Shown here: positions 42,490 to 51,787 of the stretch, piece by piece
How the letters are laid out: each line of letters opens with the position of its first letter
Numbering within the stretch: position 1 is the stretch's first letter
DNA from: VFBF01 sp964530695
Lineage (GTDB): Bacteria; Pseudomonadota; Alphaproteobacteria; Caulobacterales; Aquidulcibacteraceae
Length of the DNA stretch: 64,000 nucleotides
Assembly: GCA_964530695.1 (NCBI GenBank)
Contig: CAZGYQ010000003.1
Span: forward strand, 17,150 to 81,149
Direction: 5' to 3'
Notes under the pieces: model-generated
Seen by the model: the letters and a program-made list of their open reading frames with translations, nothing else
Databases searched by the model: none
What the model was told of the DNA's origin: nothing
Position numbers and translations under genes: made by a program

Positions 42490-43524
42490 CTACTCGCCTT
42501 CCTCAAACAACCCCGTCTGCTCCACCGGCTTCGGCGGCGCCTTCCGCCCGATGCGCTCATACGCTTTCGCGCAGGCCATCCGCCCGCGCGGGGTGCGCAT
42601 GATGAAGCCCTGCTGCATCAGGTATGGCTCGATCACGTCCTCAATGGCGTCGCGGGCTTCCGCGATTGCGGCCGCCAGCGTCTCCACGCCCACGGGGCCG
42701 CCGCCGTAGGTGTCCACCAGCGCCACGAGATAGCGGCGGTCGAGCGTGTCGAGGCCGTCTGAATCCACCTCGAGCCGCGCCAGCGCCATTTCCGCGAGTC
42801 GCACGTCGATCTTCGCGCCCTCGGCGTCGGCGAAGTCGCGCACGCGGCGCAGGAGGCGCATGGCGATCCGCGGCGTGCCGCGCGCGCGCTTGGCGATCTC
42901 GAAGGCGCCGTCGAGATCCATCGTGCAGTTGAGTTTCTCGCCCGCGCGCACGACGATGCCGTGCAGCTCGTTCGCGTCGTAGAATTCAAGCCGCACCGGA
43001 ATGCCGAAGCGGTCGCGCAGCGGATTGCCGAGCAAGCCGGCCCGCGTCGTCGCGCCGACGAGCGTGAAAGGCGCCAGATCGATGCGCACGCTGCGCGCGC
43101 TCGGCCCGTCGCCGATCATGAGATCGAGGTGATAGTCCTCCATCGCCGGGTAGAGGATTTCCTCCACGGCGGGCGCGAGGCGATGGATCTCGTCGATGAA
43201 CAACACGTCGCGGGGTTCGAGATTGGTCAGCAGCGCCGCGAGGTCGCCGGCCTTCGCGATGACGGGGCCAGACGTGGCGCGAAAGCCCACGCCCAACTCG
43301 CGCGCGAGAATCTGCGCCAGCGTCGTCTTGCCGAGACCGGGCGGGCCGAACAGCAGCGTGTGGTCCAGCGCCTCGGCGCGTCCGCGCGCGGCCTCGACGA
43401 AGATCTTGAGGTTTTCCTTGGCCTTGGGCTGGCCCACGAATTCGTCGAAGCCGGTGGGGCGCAGGGCGCGGTCCACGTTTTCGCCCGGCTGGCGCGCGGC
43501 GGAGACGAGGCGGGAATCGGACAT
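42490..43524 (-). CDS. ruvB: Holliday junction ATP-dependent DNA helicase RuvB
   Basis: This 344-residue AAA+ motor of the RuvAB branch-migration complex has Walker A GPPGLGKTT, Walker B VLFIDEIHRL, sensor 1 LVGATTRAG and the C-terminal winged helix with QQGFIMRTPRGR. Length is normal. A LexA box stands 25 bases upstream (43549-43563), so it is probably SOS induced. Unlike the common ruvC-ruvA-ruvB order, an SDR gene lies upstream here and a nucleotidyltransferase module downstream. Confidence 0.97.
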   Translation of the reverse strand: MSDSRLVSAARQPGENVDRALRPTGFDEFVGQPKAKENLKIFVEAARGRAEALDHTLLFGPPGLGKTTLAQILARELGVGFRATSGPVIAKAGDLAALLTNLEPRDVLFIDEIHRLAPAVEEILYPAMEDYHLDLMIGDGPSARSVRIDLAPFTLVGATTRAGLLGNPLRDRFGIPVRLEFYDANELHGIVVRAGEKLNCTMDLDGAFEIAKRARGTPRIAMRLLRRVRDFADAEGAKIDVRLAEMALARLEVDSDGLDTLDRRYLVALVDTYGGGPVGVETLAAAIAEARDAIEDVIEPYLMQQGFIMRTPRGRMACAKAYERIGRKAPPKPVEQTGLFEEGE

Positions 43525-43548
43525 GGCCGGGAGCCTTTGGGCAAATTA

Positions 43549-43563
43549 GTTCCTAAATCGTTC
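43549..43563. promoter_or_regulatory. LexA (SOS) box upstream of ruvB
   Basis: GTTC-CTAAATC-GTTC fits the alphaproteobacterial LexA box GTTC-N7-GTTC exactly. It lies 25 bases ahead of the ruvB start codon, where ruv genes are SOS controlled in relatives. An AT-rich patch (AAATTAGTTCCTAAATC) surrounds it. Confidence 0.85.
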
Positions 43564-43652
43564 TAACCTGCTTCGGGGCGAAGCCAAAACGGCGGCCCAA
43601 ACGGCAGGAGGCGCGGGTCCCTCGGCCCACGCCCCCCATCGCTATTCTGCGA

Positions 43653-44570
43653 TCAGACCGGGTCGTACGGGAACACGCTCGCCGTGGCGCCGACGTCCGT
43701 GTAGCTCGCCTTCATCGCCGGCAGGCACTGCTCGATGAGCGACTTCGGCGTCCAGCCTTCCCGCATGCCGAGCGCGCGCACGGGGCGGGGCTGGTTGAAC
43801 AGGAACACCTCGTTGCCGCGCACGGCGAAAATTTGCCCGTTGGTGTCCTTCGCACCGTCCGAACACAGCGCGACCGCAAGCTGCGCCACCTGATCGGCGC
43901 GCATGGCGTTCTTCATCCGCTCCACGCGCTGCGCGGATGCCTCGTCCTTGATCGGGATGGTGGCGATCATGCGCGTCCATGCGAATGGCGCGATGATGTT
44001 CGAGCGCACGTTCTTCGGCGCGCCTTCCATGGCGATGATGCGCGAGAGGCCCATGACGCCGAGCTTGGCCGCCGCATAGTTCGCCTGGCCGATATTGCCG
44101 ATGAGGCCGGACGTGGACGTGAAGAGGACGTAGGAGCCGGACTGCTGCTCGCGGAAATGCTCCACCGTCGCGCGCGTGACGTTGAAGGCGCCGTGCAGGT
44201 GCACGTCGATGACGGCCTTCCAGTCCTCGATGGCCATCTTGTGGAACATGCCGTCGCGCAGGATGCCGGCGGGGTTCACCACGGCGTGCAGACCGCCGAA
44301 TTCCTTTTTCGCCTGTTCCATCATGCCGACGACTGCGTCGTAGTCGGTGACGCTGTCGGAGTTGTGGATCGCCTTGCCGCCGGCGGCGCGGATTTCCTTC
44401 GCCACCGTTTCGGCGGGGCCCGCGGAGCCTTCATCGCCGCCGGCGACGCTGCCGCCGAGGTCGTTGACGAGCACCGCCGCGCCTTCCTTTGCGGCAAGCA
44501 GCGCGCACTCGCGCCCGATGCCGTTGCCGCCACCCGTGACCAGCACGACCTTCCCGTCAAGCACGCCCAT
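43653..44570 (-). CDS. Short-chain dehydrogenase/reductase (3-hydroxyacyl-CoA-dehydrogenase-like)
   Basis: This 305-residue Rossmann enzyme has VTGGGNGIGRE (cofactor loop), NDLGGSVAGGDE (an insertion typical of the multifunctional-enzyme-type 3-hydroxyacyl-CoA dehydrogenases), catalytic Ser in TSTSGLIGN and YAAAK. The Asp in NDLGG favours NAD. The usual NNAG is NPAG here. The C-terminal tail (about 245-305) is longer than in classical SDRs. It probably acts in acyl-CoA oxidation; no other beta-oxidation gene is near. Confidence 0.85.
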   Translation of the reverse strand: MGVLDGKVVLVTGGGNGIGRECALLAAKEGAAVLVNDLGGSVAGGDEGSAGPAETVAKEIRAAGGKAIHNSDSVTDYDAVVGMMEQAKKEFGGLHAVVNPAGILRDGMFHKMAIEDWKAVIDVHLHGAFNVTRATVEHFREQQSGSYVLFTSTSGLIGNIGQANYAAAKLGVMGLSRIIAMEGAPKNVRSNIIAPFAWTRMIATIPIKDEASAQRVERMKNAMRADQVAQLAVALCSDGAKDTNGQIFAVRGNEVFLFNQPRPVRALGMREGWTPKSLIEQCLPAMKASYTDVGATASVFPYDPV

Positions 44571-44642
44571 TGTTTCCTCCCTCGTCCAGAATGCTGGCTT
44601 AGTTCCAAGCGCTCGCGGGCGTCGACGTCAAGCACGCCTTCG

Positions 44643-45116
44643 TCACAGCGCCTTGGCGTAGAACATCGTGCAGGAATTGCCGGGCGCATTGTGCGGCTCG
44701 GACGGCAGGAATCCGAAGCTCTCGTAGAGGCGGATGGCGTGACCCATGCTGGCATGGGTGTCGAGGCGCATGGTGGTGAAGCCGCGCGCGCGGGCGTCCT
44801 CGATGAGGCGCGCGACGAGTTGCTCGCCGAGTTTGAGGCCGCGGAAGGCGTCGCGGCAGTAGAGGCGCTTCAGCTCGCATTCGGTTGCGTTGAGGCGCTT
44901 GAGTCCAAGCGCCGCCGCCGGCGCGCCGTCCACGCGGGCGAGCATGAGCGTCTCAAAGCGATCAGGAAACGTCGCCATCTCGCCGGTGAAGTCCTGGTAG
45001 CCGACATCGATGCCGTCCTCGCGGTCGATGCGGAACACGAATTCGCGGAAGAGATCGGCGACGGCGGATATGTCGGCGGCGGTTGCGGCGGGGGCGATGA
45101 CAATACGATCCTTCAT
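44643..45116 (-). CDS. GNAT family N-acetyltransferase
   Basis: This 157-residue acetyltransferase has the acetyl-CoA loop in CRDAFRGLKLGEQLVARLI (a variant of Arg-x2-Gly-x-Gly/Ala) and the late motif ASMGHAIRLYESFGF. Its ATG overlaps the stop of the preceding MFS gene by four bases, so it is translated from the same message. The acetyl acceptor, possibly a compound handled by the MFS exporter or an amino acid, is unknown. Confidence 0.82.
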   Translation of the reverse strand: MKDRIVIAPAATAADISAVADLFREFVFRIDREDGIDVGYQDFTGEMATFPDRFETLMLARVDGAPAAALGLKRLNATECELKRLYCRDAFRGLKLGEQLVARLIEDARARGFTTMRLDTHASMGHAIRLYESFGFLPSEPHNAPGNSCTMFYAKAL

Positions 45117-46429
45117 GCCTTCGCCTCCGCTTCCTCCGGCGTCGCTTCGCGCGCCTTCTCGATCGCCCTGTCCTCGAACGTATCGGCGTTCGCGAGCTGC
45201 GGGAAAAGCCACATCCACAGGAGCGAGGCGAGGAACGCCGCCCCGCCGCCGAGCGCCACGCCGAGCGCGGGACCGAAGATCGCGCCCATGACGCCGGCCT
45301 CGAAGTCGCCGAGTTCGTTGGACGCCGAGATGAACACAAAGCTCACCGCCGCCACGCGGCCGAGCATCGCTTCGGGCGTGGCGAGCTGGATGAGGCTCTG
45401 GCGCACCTGCACGGAGATCATGTCCGCCGCGCCCGCGACGGCGAGTGCGGCGAAGGACAGCCAGTAGGATGTCGAAAGCCCGAATATGATCGTGCAGACG
45501 GCGAATACGAGCGTCGACCCGAACATCCATCGCCCGACGTGCCGTCGGAGCGGATAGGCCGCGATCGCGAACGCCGTGATCGCCGCGCCGATCGCCAGCG
45601 CCCCCCGCAGCAGGCCGAAACCCGCTTCGTCCGCATGCAGGATCTTGTCGGCGAACACCGGCACCAGCGCCTGCGCGCCCGCCAGCAGCACGACGACGAG
45701 GTCGAGCGAAATCGCGCCGAGCACGATCTTGTTGTTCCAGACATAGCCGAGGCCCTCGCGGATCAGTTCGAGGGTCGGGCGTGCGGCGGTCGCCTCGCGT
45801 TTGCGCGCGTGGACGCCGAGAAGGGCGACGATGCCGATGGCGATGAGCAGCGCCGCCGCGCCGAACGCCAGTTGCGCGCCGGAATGGTCACGCACGCCGA
45901 ACGCCAGCAGCACGCCGCCGATGGAGGGGCCGATGATGCTCGATGTCGTGAACGCCAGCGAATTGAGCGCAATCGCCTGCGGCATGTCCTCGCGTGGCAC
46001 GAGCGCGGGCAGCAACGCCTGCGCGGCTGCGGGCTGGAAGGCGTTGACCGCGCCGCTCACCGCCGCGGCGGAGAAGATGACGTTCACCATCGTCGCCGGC
46101 GGCAGGAACGATGTCGCGACGCACAGGGTGAGCGCAATCGCGAGTTTCACACCGTAGCAGACGACGAGGATGAGCTTGCGGTCGATCCGGTCGGCGAGCT
46201 GGCCGCCGATCAGCGAGAGCGCAAACAGCGGCACGAACTGGAAAAGCCCCACGAGGCCCAGCGCCAGAACGGCTTCCTTCTCGCTGCGCCCCGCGGCCAG
46301 CGAAAGCTGGTGGACATGCCACAGGAGGGCGGTCGTCTGGATCTGCCAACCGAGCACGAACGTCGCGCGCGTCACCCAGAACCGCGCGAACGCTTCGTGA
46401 CGGAAAATGGAGAAGTCGGGGAGGCGCAT
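45113..46429 (-). CDS. MFS transporter of the EntS-like (MFS_3) type
   Basis: This 438-residue inner-membrane transporter has about twelve membrane segments. The loop GGQLADRIDRKLIL between segments 2 and 3 is the MFS A motif, and FQPAAAQALLPALVPRED is typical of MFS_3 exporters related to the siderophore exporter EntS. ATG 46429 was chosen; a TTG at 46468 would add 13 residues unlike the family. It is coupled to the downstream GNAT gene. Substrate unknown. Confidence 0.83.
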   Translation of the reverse strand: MRLPDFSIFRHEAFARFWVTRATFVLGWQIQTTALLWHVHQLSLAAGRSEKEAVLALGLVGLFQFVPLFALSLIGGQLADRIDRKLILVVCYGVKLAIALTLCVATSFLPPATMVNVIFSAAAVSGAVNAFQPAAAQALLPALVPREDMPQAIALNSLAFTTSSIIGPSIGGVLLAFGVRDHSGAQLAFGAAALLIAIGIVALLGVHARKREATAARPTLELIREGLGYVWNNKIVLGAISLDLVVVLLAGAQALVPVFADKILHADEAGFGLLRGALAIGAAITAFAIAAYPLRRHVGRWMFGSTLVFAVCTIIFGLSTSYWLSFAALAVAGAADMISVQVRQSLIQLATPEAMLGRVAAVSFVFISASNELGDFEAGVMGAIFGPALGVALGGGAAFLASLLWMWLFPQLANADTFEDRAIEKAREATPEEAEAKA

Positions 46430-46549
46430 GGGCGGCGGGACTGTGCAATGGCGCGCCGTGTCGAACAACCCTCGCGCTTGACGTCACCTCGCCCCCTGTC
46501 GGGGAGAGGGTTGCGGTCTGGGTCCACACGCCCTACACGCGCCGGCCAC

Positions 46550-47050
46550 ATGACCTTTCAGCTTGTCCCCGATGATCCGCGGTTTGATGCGGCCCTTGAG
46601 ACTGTGCTCGACGCCGCGTTCGGCCCCGGCCGCTTCTCCAAGGTGAGCGAACGCGTGCGCGAATTCGCGACGTTGGACCGCGCGCTGTCCCGGGTGGCGT
46701 TGAAGGGAAGCGACGTCACCGGCTGCTGCCGGATCTACCGCATCTCAATTGATGCGACGCCGGCCCTGTTTCTCGGACCCCTCGCGGTGTCGCCGACGGC
46801 GCAGGGTGCGGGCCTCGGGCAGGAACTGGTCGGCGCATCATTGCAGGCGTGTGACAGCTCCGGTGTCGGCGCCGTGATTGTCGTCGGCCAGCCGTGGATG
46901 TTCACGCCGTTCGGGTTCACCGAGATTCCGCGCGACCGCGTCGTGATGCCGGGGCCGGTGGAGGCGCGGCGCTTCCAGTGGCGCGCGCTATGCGAGGGCG
47001 GGCTTGACGATCTCGCCGGGTTCGTCAGAGCGCCTCGCGCCGCCAGCTGA
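46550..47050 (+). CDS. GNAT family N-acetyltransferase (YhbS-like)
   Basis: This 166-residue acetyltransferase has LGPLAVSPTAQGAGLGQELV, the core acetyl-CoA motif A (Gln-x2-Gly-x-Gly), and later VIVVGQPWMFTPFGF, a pattern of the YhbS group. ATG 46550 begins the domain. It diverges from the MFS gene, and its last 26 bases overlap the end of the convergent VWA-like gene. Acceptor unknown. Confidence 0.82.
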   Translation: MTFQLVPDDPRFDAALETVLDAAFGPGRFSKVSERVREFATLDRALSRVALKGSDVTGCCRIYRISIDATPALFLGPLAVSPTAQGAGLGQELVGASLQACDSSGVGAVIVVGQPWMFTPFGFTEIPRDRVVMPGPVEARRFQWRALCEGGLDDLAGFVRAPRAAS

Positions 47051-49067
47051 ACAAGAGCAGCAGCAACCCGCAGACAGCCCATGCGATTCCGGGACCGAGC
47101 GGCTCGGCGGCTGACGCGCGCACTGTGTAGGCGCCCTTGCGCTCCACGCCGATCCAGCCCGCGCCGTGCGCGCGCGCGCCGCGATCGACGCGCCGGATTT
47201 CCGGCAGCCGCTCGCCGCGCTCGCCGGTGAACGTGACTGCGCCGCCCGTCGCATCAGCTGCCGGTTTGAGGATCGCGCCCGTGGCGTCGACGGCCGCGGC
47301 TTCCTTCGGGTTGAGCGGGCCGACCGCCGCGAACGCGCGGAGATTGCCCTGGCGCGCCTCGTACAATCCCTGTTCGGAGGTCGCCGCCGTCGCACGATAG
47401 ACGCCGGGCGCCGCTTGCGCGAACGCAGCGCTTCTGCGCTCGCCCTTCGGGTTGATGATCTCGACCGTCGCCGGCGCCGCGCCGAGCGTTGCGCGTTCCG
47501 CCGTGACGCCATCGGGCGTTGCCCGCAGCGTCAGACGCTCGTCTTCGAGTTCCGGCTCCTGCATCAGCCAGTGCGCGAGGCGTCGCAGCAGTTCGCCATG
47601 CGGCCCGCCGCCGTCATAGCCGCGCGACCAGAGCCACGCCTGGTCCGACCAGAGCTGCGCGACGCGCCCCTGGCCGGCGCGCCCCAGCACCAGCAGGGGC
47701 CGGGCGCCGACGCCTGAAAGCACGACCTGGCCGGCTGCTGCGCGCGCGTCGATCTGGCGTGTCCAGCGGCCCCAGTTCTGCGGATCGGGCAGGCCGCGCG
47801 TCACCGGGTGGCGCTGGCCGAGCGCCGTCATCGCGGGACGGTAAGTCTGGTCGATGATCTGTCCCGTCGGCTGCGAGGGCAGGATCGCCGCGAGCGGCGT
47901 CTGGAACACGCTGTCGTATCCCGCGTCTGACGGACCGGCGACGACGAGCAGCGCCCCACCGGCCTCCACGCGTTGTGCGATGTTCTCGAAATAAGCCGGC
48001 GGCAGGATGGCGCGACGGCGATAGCGGTCGAAGATGATGAGATCGAACTGGTCGAGCTTGTCGACAAACAGCTCGCGCGTCGGAAAGGCGATGAGCGCGA
48101 GTTCCTCGAGCGGCGTGAGATCCTGCTTTTCCGGCGGTCGCAGAATGGTGAAGTGGACGAGGTCCACGCTCGGATCGGATTTCAGCAGGTTGCGCCACAC
48201 GCGTGCGCCCGCATGCGGCTCGCCGGTGACGAGCAGCACCCGCAGACGGTCGCGCACACCCATAAGTTCGAACGCCGCACGGTTGTTGGCGAGCGTGATT
48301 TCCTTCGACCCGGGCGCTGCCTCGATGACCACCATGTTGGCGCCGCGCTTGGGCGGGGAGATGTCGATCTTGAACTGCCGCCCCGCGATCGCGGTCGTGC
48401 GCCGCACGATCTGGCCGTCGATGCTCACCGTGACGGGAATGCCCGCGCCGTTCTGCGGATCGTCGACGCGCGCCTCGATCGTCGCGCGGTCCCCGACAAT
48501 GCCGAATTGCGGCGCCGAAAGCAGGTGCAGGCGGCGGTCGCCGCGGCCGGGTTCGCCGACGATGAGGGCGTGCACCGGGCCGAGATTGCGCAGGCGCCGC
48601 ATGTCCTCGGGAACGTCGGAAATCTGGCCGTCGGTGACGAGCAGCGCGCCGGCGATGCGGTCCCGCGGCGCATCCGCAAGGGATTCCTCGAGCGCGCCGA
48701 TGAGCGCCGTGCCGTCGGCGCCGCCGCGCACCTCGCGCACGCGCACGTCGAGGCCTTGATCCTGGGAGAGTTGGTTGGCGAGGCGCTCGCCGGCGGCGCG
48801 GGCGCCATCCCTGCGTCCGGCGAGCGCAAGACTTTCGCTCTGGTCGACGATCAGCGCCACGATATCGGACGCCGCCTCGCGTTTTTCGCGCACATACATC
48901 GGTTGCGCGATGCCGACGAGGATGAGCGCAAGGCCGAGCGCGCGCGAGACCGGCGCCTTGCCGCCGCGCAGCGTGTACCCAAGCCAGAAGAGCGTGGCGC
49001 CGGCGGTGATGATCGCCAACCACAACCACGGCAACGACGGATCGAAGGCGATGCGGCCGGCTGTCAT
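47025..49067 (-). CDS. VWA-like membrane protein of the MoxR operon
   Basis: This 680-residue protein has two N-terminal membrane segments (LPWLWLAIITAGATLFWLGY and a second near 40-58), a von-Willebrand-A-like domain beginning IVALIVDQSESLA (DxSxS metal site) and GALLVTDGQ, a later glutamine-amidotransferase-like fold (LIIFDRYRR, GGALLVVAGP) and a last membrane segment. It is the fourth gene of the moxR-DUF58-DUF4159 operon, joined to the one before by a one-base TGATG overlap. Such clusters are thought to build or check periplasmic/membrane complexes with MoxR as the motor. The exact role is unknown. Confidence 0.75.
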   Translation of the reverse strand: MTAGRIAFDPSLPWLWLAIITAGATLFWLGYTLRGGKAPVSRALGLALILVGIAQPMYVREKREAASDIVALIVDQSESLALAGRRDGARAAGERLANQLSQDQGLDVRVREVRGGADGTALIGALEESLADAPRDRIAGALLVTDGQISDVPEDMRRLRNLGPVHALIVGEPGRGDRRLHLLSAPQFGIVGDRATIEARVDDPQNGAGIPVTVSIDGQIVRRTTAIAGRQFKIDISPPKRGANMVVIEAAPGSKEITLANNRAAFELMGVRDRLRVLLVTGEPHAGARVWRNLLKSDPSVDLVHFTILRPPEKQDLTPLEELALIAFPTRELFVDKLDQFDLIIFDRYRRRAILPPAYFENIAQRVEAGGALLVVAGPSDAGYDSVFQTPLAAILPSQPTGQIIDQTYRPAMTALGQRHPVTRGLPDPQNWGRWTRQIDARAAAGQVVLSGVGARPLLVLGRAGQGRVAQLWSDQAWLWSRGYDGGGPHGELLRRLAHWLMQEPELEDERLTLRATPDGVTAERATLGAAPATVEIINPKGERRSAAFAQAAPGVYRATAATSEQGLYEARQGNLRAFAAVGPLNPKEAAAVDATGAILKPAADATGGAVTFTGERGERLPEIRRVDRGARAHGAGWIGVERKGAYTVRASAAEPLGPGIAWAVCGLLLLLFSWRREAL

Positions 49068-51787
49068 CAGTAAGTCCCATCCGGCTTGGTCCAGTCAGGC
49101 GGGGATTGTCTCGGTTTCTCGACGGGAAGTTCTGGCCGCCCCAATCGGTCAAGTAGCGCGGGGATATGCACCTGGTCCGCCTTGTAGTTGCCGGTGAGCG
49201 CGACCATCGCGAGGTTTATGCCAAAGCGCAGCGAGAGTTCGCGCTGACGCTCATCGCCGGCATCGCCCGCCCACGCCGCCGCCCAGTCGCCATCGCCCAC
49301 GAGCAGCGCGGCGACGCCGTCGCGTGCGGCGGCGGATGCGGGCGTCTCGGCGTAGATGCGTGCGTTCGGGAAGCGTCCCGGAAAACTGCGCAGCAGGTAG
49401 AACGCCTTCGTCATCACGTGCTCGCCGCCGACGAGTTCGAGCGGCGGCGCGTCGAGACCCTGCAGCAGGATCGCCGCCGGGCGCTGCGGCCCGGGCGCGC
49501 GCCCGCTGTCGCGCGTGTCGAGGAAGAGCATGCCGCCGAGGCGCATGTAGCGGTCGAGATTGGCGAGCGCGGCGTCGGACAGGCGCGTCGGCGTGTCCGG
49601 CGCGCGCCAGTAGATCAGCGGATAGGGGGAGAGATCATCGCGCGCGGGATCGACGCCGCGCGTGCCGGCGGGCTCCACGGCGGTGCGATTGCGCAACTCC
49701 TCGCCGAGGGCGTCCAGCCCCGCTTTCGTCGTGCGGTCCGAGCGCGCGTCGCCGGTGACGATGTAGGCGAGATACATGTCCGACGCCGGATCGGGCGACG
49801 GTTGCGCGTGCGCGTCGTTGAAACTGAGTGCGGATGCAAGCAGCAATGCCGCCGCAGAGGCCGCGCGGCGCGGCGCAGGCAGTTTGCCCGCCAGCATGAG
49901 CGCCACCAGAAGGTCGATCGCGAGCACGAGGATTGCAAACGCCAGCAGCGCGCCGCCCATCGGCCGCGTGCGCGCGGCGTCGAGGCCGGCGCGCGCAACG
50001 CCCGGCGGCAGCGTCAGCGCGTTGAACGCTTCATCAGGCTGCATCGTGTCGATGGACTCCGCCACGCCGCCGGCGCGCGCATAGAGACCGGGCGGCGTCG
50101 CCGGCGACGCGACGGCCTTTGCGAAAGCCTGGGGCTGGATCGGCTGCGCGTCCACGTCCGGCGCCCGCGCCGCGCCGAACCCGTCGAGAAGGCTCTCGGG
50201 CAGATACGGCCCGCTGACGTCGGTGTCTTGCGCGGCGTTGTTGGCGCGCCCGGCGAAGGCGAGCGTGCGTTTCAGCATTTCGACGTAAAGTCCCGACAGC
50301 GCGAGATCCGACCATTCGGGGCCGGCCGTGACATGGAACAGCACGATCAGGCCCTTGCCCTTCGGCGCCGCCGTGACCACCGGCGCGCCATCGGCCAGTC
50401 GCGCCCAGATGCGCGCTTCACGCTCGGACGCCGGCTCGGCCAGCACCTGCCGGCGCACGGCGACATCCGGGGGCGGCGTGAGGCCAAAGAAAGGACTGTC
50501 TGGCGCGAACGCCTGCAGCGCCTGCGGCTTTTCCCACGCGAGCGCGCCGCCAAGCGTGCGCGATCCAGGCCGCAAACGCACCGGCAGCAGGTCGTCGGCG
50601 TCGTTGGCGAGGCGGGGGCCCGCGAAACGCACGAGCAGTCCGCCCGCCTCGATCCATTTTTCCAGCGCATCGCGTTCGGGCGGCGAGAGGCGGCTCGCGT
50701 CGGGCAGCACAAGCGCCTGCGCCTTCTGGTCGATGAGCTGGCGCACGCCGCCGCGGCGCGGCGAGGCGAACGGCTCGATCGCGCGCTCGACGTAATGGAG
50801 TTCCGACAAGAGCGGCTGGCTCTGCGCGGTCTCAGTGGCGAGGCCGACGAGCGCGCGGCCCGAACCTGACGGCAAGAGTCGCACGGCGCCGGCGCTCGTT
50901 TCACCGACGATGCGCACGCGGGCGGCGCGCGCGGCGATCTCCGGGGGCAGCTTGATGCTGGCGGACGCGACGCCGCCGGCGCCGGCGAACCGGAACTCGA
51001 CGGCGCCGAGCGCACGGCCTTCGAGTGTTTCAGCGGCGATTGCGCCCGCAGCGCCGGAGCCCGGCGTGCGCCTGACGCTGGCGTCGATGCCCTCGGCGTT
51101 CGCCGATGCGGCGATCACCGCGCGCGCGGTGCGCGGCGGCGATCGCACGAGCACGGGCGCCCGCGCGCTGAGTGCGTCCGCAAACGCGCGCGCGCCATCG
51201 TCGTTGACGCCGTCGGAAATCCACAGGACGCGCGCGAACTTGCCCGGCGTCGCATCAAGGCGTTGCAGCGCGACCTTCCGGTCCGGTCGCCACGGCGAGG
51301 GATCGAGCCGGGAGAGACGCGCGCGCGCGTCGGCGGGCGCGACGAGATCCACGGCGCCCGGCGGCGTGCGGTCGGGCGTGGTGCGCAGGATCGCCACCGA
51401 CTGTTTCGCGCGTTCGGCGTCGGCGATCGCCGCTGCGGCGGCGGATTTCGCCGCGGGCCAGAACGGCGCGCTCGGCCAGCCGTCGTCGATGACGATCAAC
51501 GTGGGACCTGCGCCGATCGACGCCGCGACGGCTTCAGGCGCGAGCGACGGTCGGGCGAATCCGATGATCGCCAGTGCGGCGGCGAACGCGCGCAGCAGCA
51601 CGAGCCACAGCGGCGCGCGGCGTTTGGCTTCTTCTTCGGTGCGGATGCCGAGCAGGATGCGCAGCGGCGGAAACATCACCTTCTGCGGCGCCGGCGGCGT
51701 CGCGCGCAGGAGGAAGAAGAGCGCGGGCAACGCCAGCAGGGCGAAGAGCGCAGCGGGCGCGGCGAAGAAGAACGGGCCGAACGTCAT
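49067..51787 (-). CDS. BatA/DUF4159 double-domain membrane protein
   Basis: This 906-residue protein starts with a BatA-type membrane pair (FFFAAPAALFALLALPALFFL and about residues 62-80), continues with a VWA-like region and a middle fold with LVRFAGPRLAND, and carries another membrane segment near 615-640. It ends with DUF4159 (from about 665: DMYLAYIVTGDARSDRTT, YPLIYWRA, GGMLFLDTRDS). This fusion is usual for alphaproteobacterial MoxR operons. It overlaps DUF58 (ATGA) and the VWA-like gene. It probably forms a membrane scaffold with them; the C-terminal part is predicted periplasmic. Confidence 0.8.
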   Translation of the reverse strand: MTFGPFFFAAPAALFALLALPALFFLLRATPPAPQKVMFPPLRILLGIRTEEEAKRRAPLWLVLLRAFAAALAIIGFARPSLAPEAVAASIGAGPTLIVIDDGWPSAPFWPAAKSAAAAAIADAERAKQSVAILRTTPDRTPPGAVDLVAPADARARLSRLDPSPWRPDRKVALQRLDATPGKFARVLWISDGVNDDGARAFADALSARAPVLVRSPPRTARAVIAASANAEGIDASVRRTPGSGAAGAIAAETLEGRALGAVEFRFAGAGGVASASIKLPPEIAARAARVRIVGETSAGAVRLLPSGSGRALVGLATETAQSQPLLSELHYVERAIEPFASPRRGGVRQLIDQKAQALVLPDASRLSPPERDALEKWIEAGGLLVRFAGPRLANDADDLLPVRLRPGSRTLGGALAWEKPQALQAFAPDSPFFGLTPPPDVAVRRQVLAEPASEREARIWARLADGAPVVTAAPKGKGLIVLFHVTAGPEWSDLALSGLYVEMLKRTLAFAGRANNAAQDTDVSGPYLPESLLDGFGAARAPDVDAQPIQPQAFAKAVASPATPPGLYARAGGVAESIDTMQPDEAFNALTLPPGVARAGLDAARTRPMGGALLAFAILVLAIDLLVALMLAGKLPAPRRAASAAALLLASALSFNDAHAQPSPDPASDMYLAYIVTGDARSDRTTKAGLDALGEELRNRTAVEPAGTRGVDPARDDLSPYPLIYWRAPDTPTRLSDAALANLDRYMRLGGMLFLDTRDSGRAPGPQRPAAILLQGLDAPPLELVGGEHVMTKAFYLLRSFPGRFPNARIYAETPASAAARDGVAALLVGDGDWAAAWAGDAGDERQRELSLRFGINLAMVALTGNYKADQVHIPALLDRLGRPELPVEKPRQSPPDWTKPDGTY

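Noticed and set aside
46480..46549. Palindromic element like 52661-52793 between MFS and GNAT genes
   Set aside because: Only one half (CGCCCCCTGTCGGGGAGAGGG) is present, without a matching arm.
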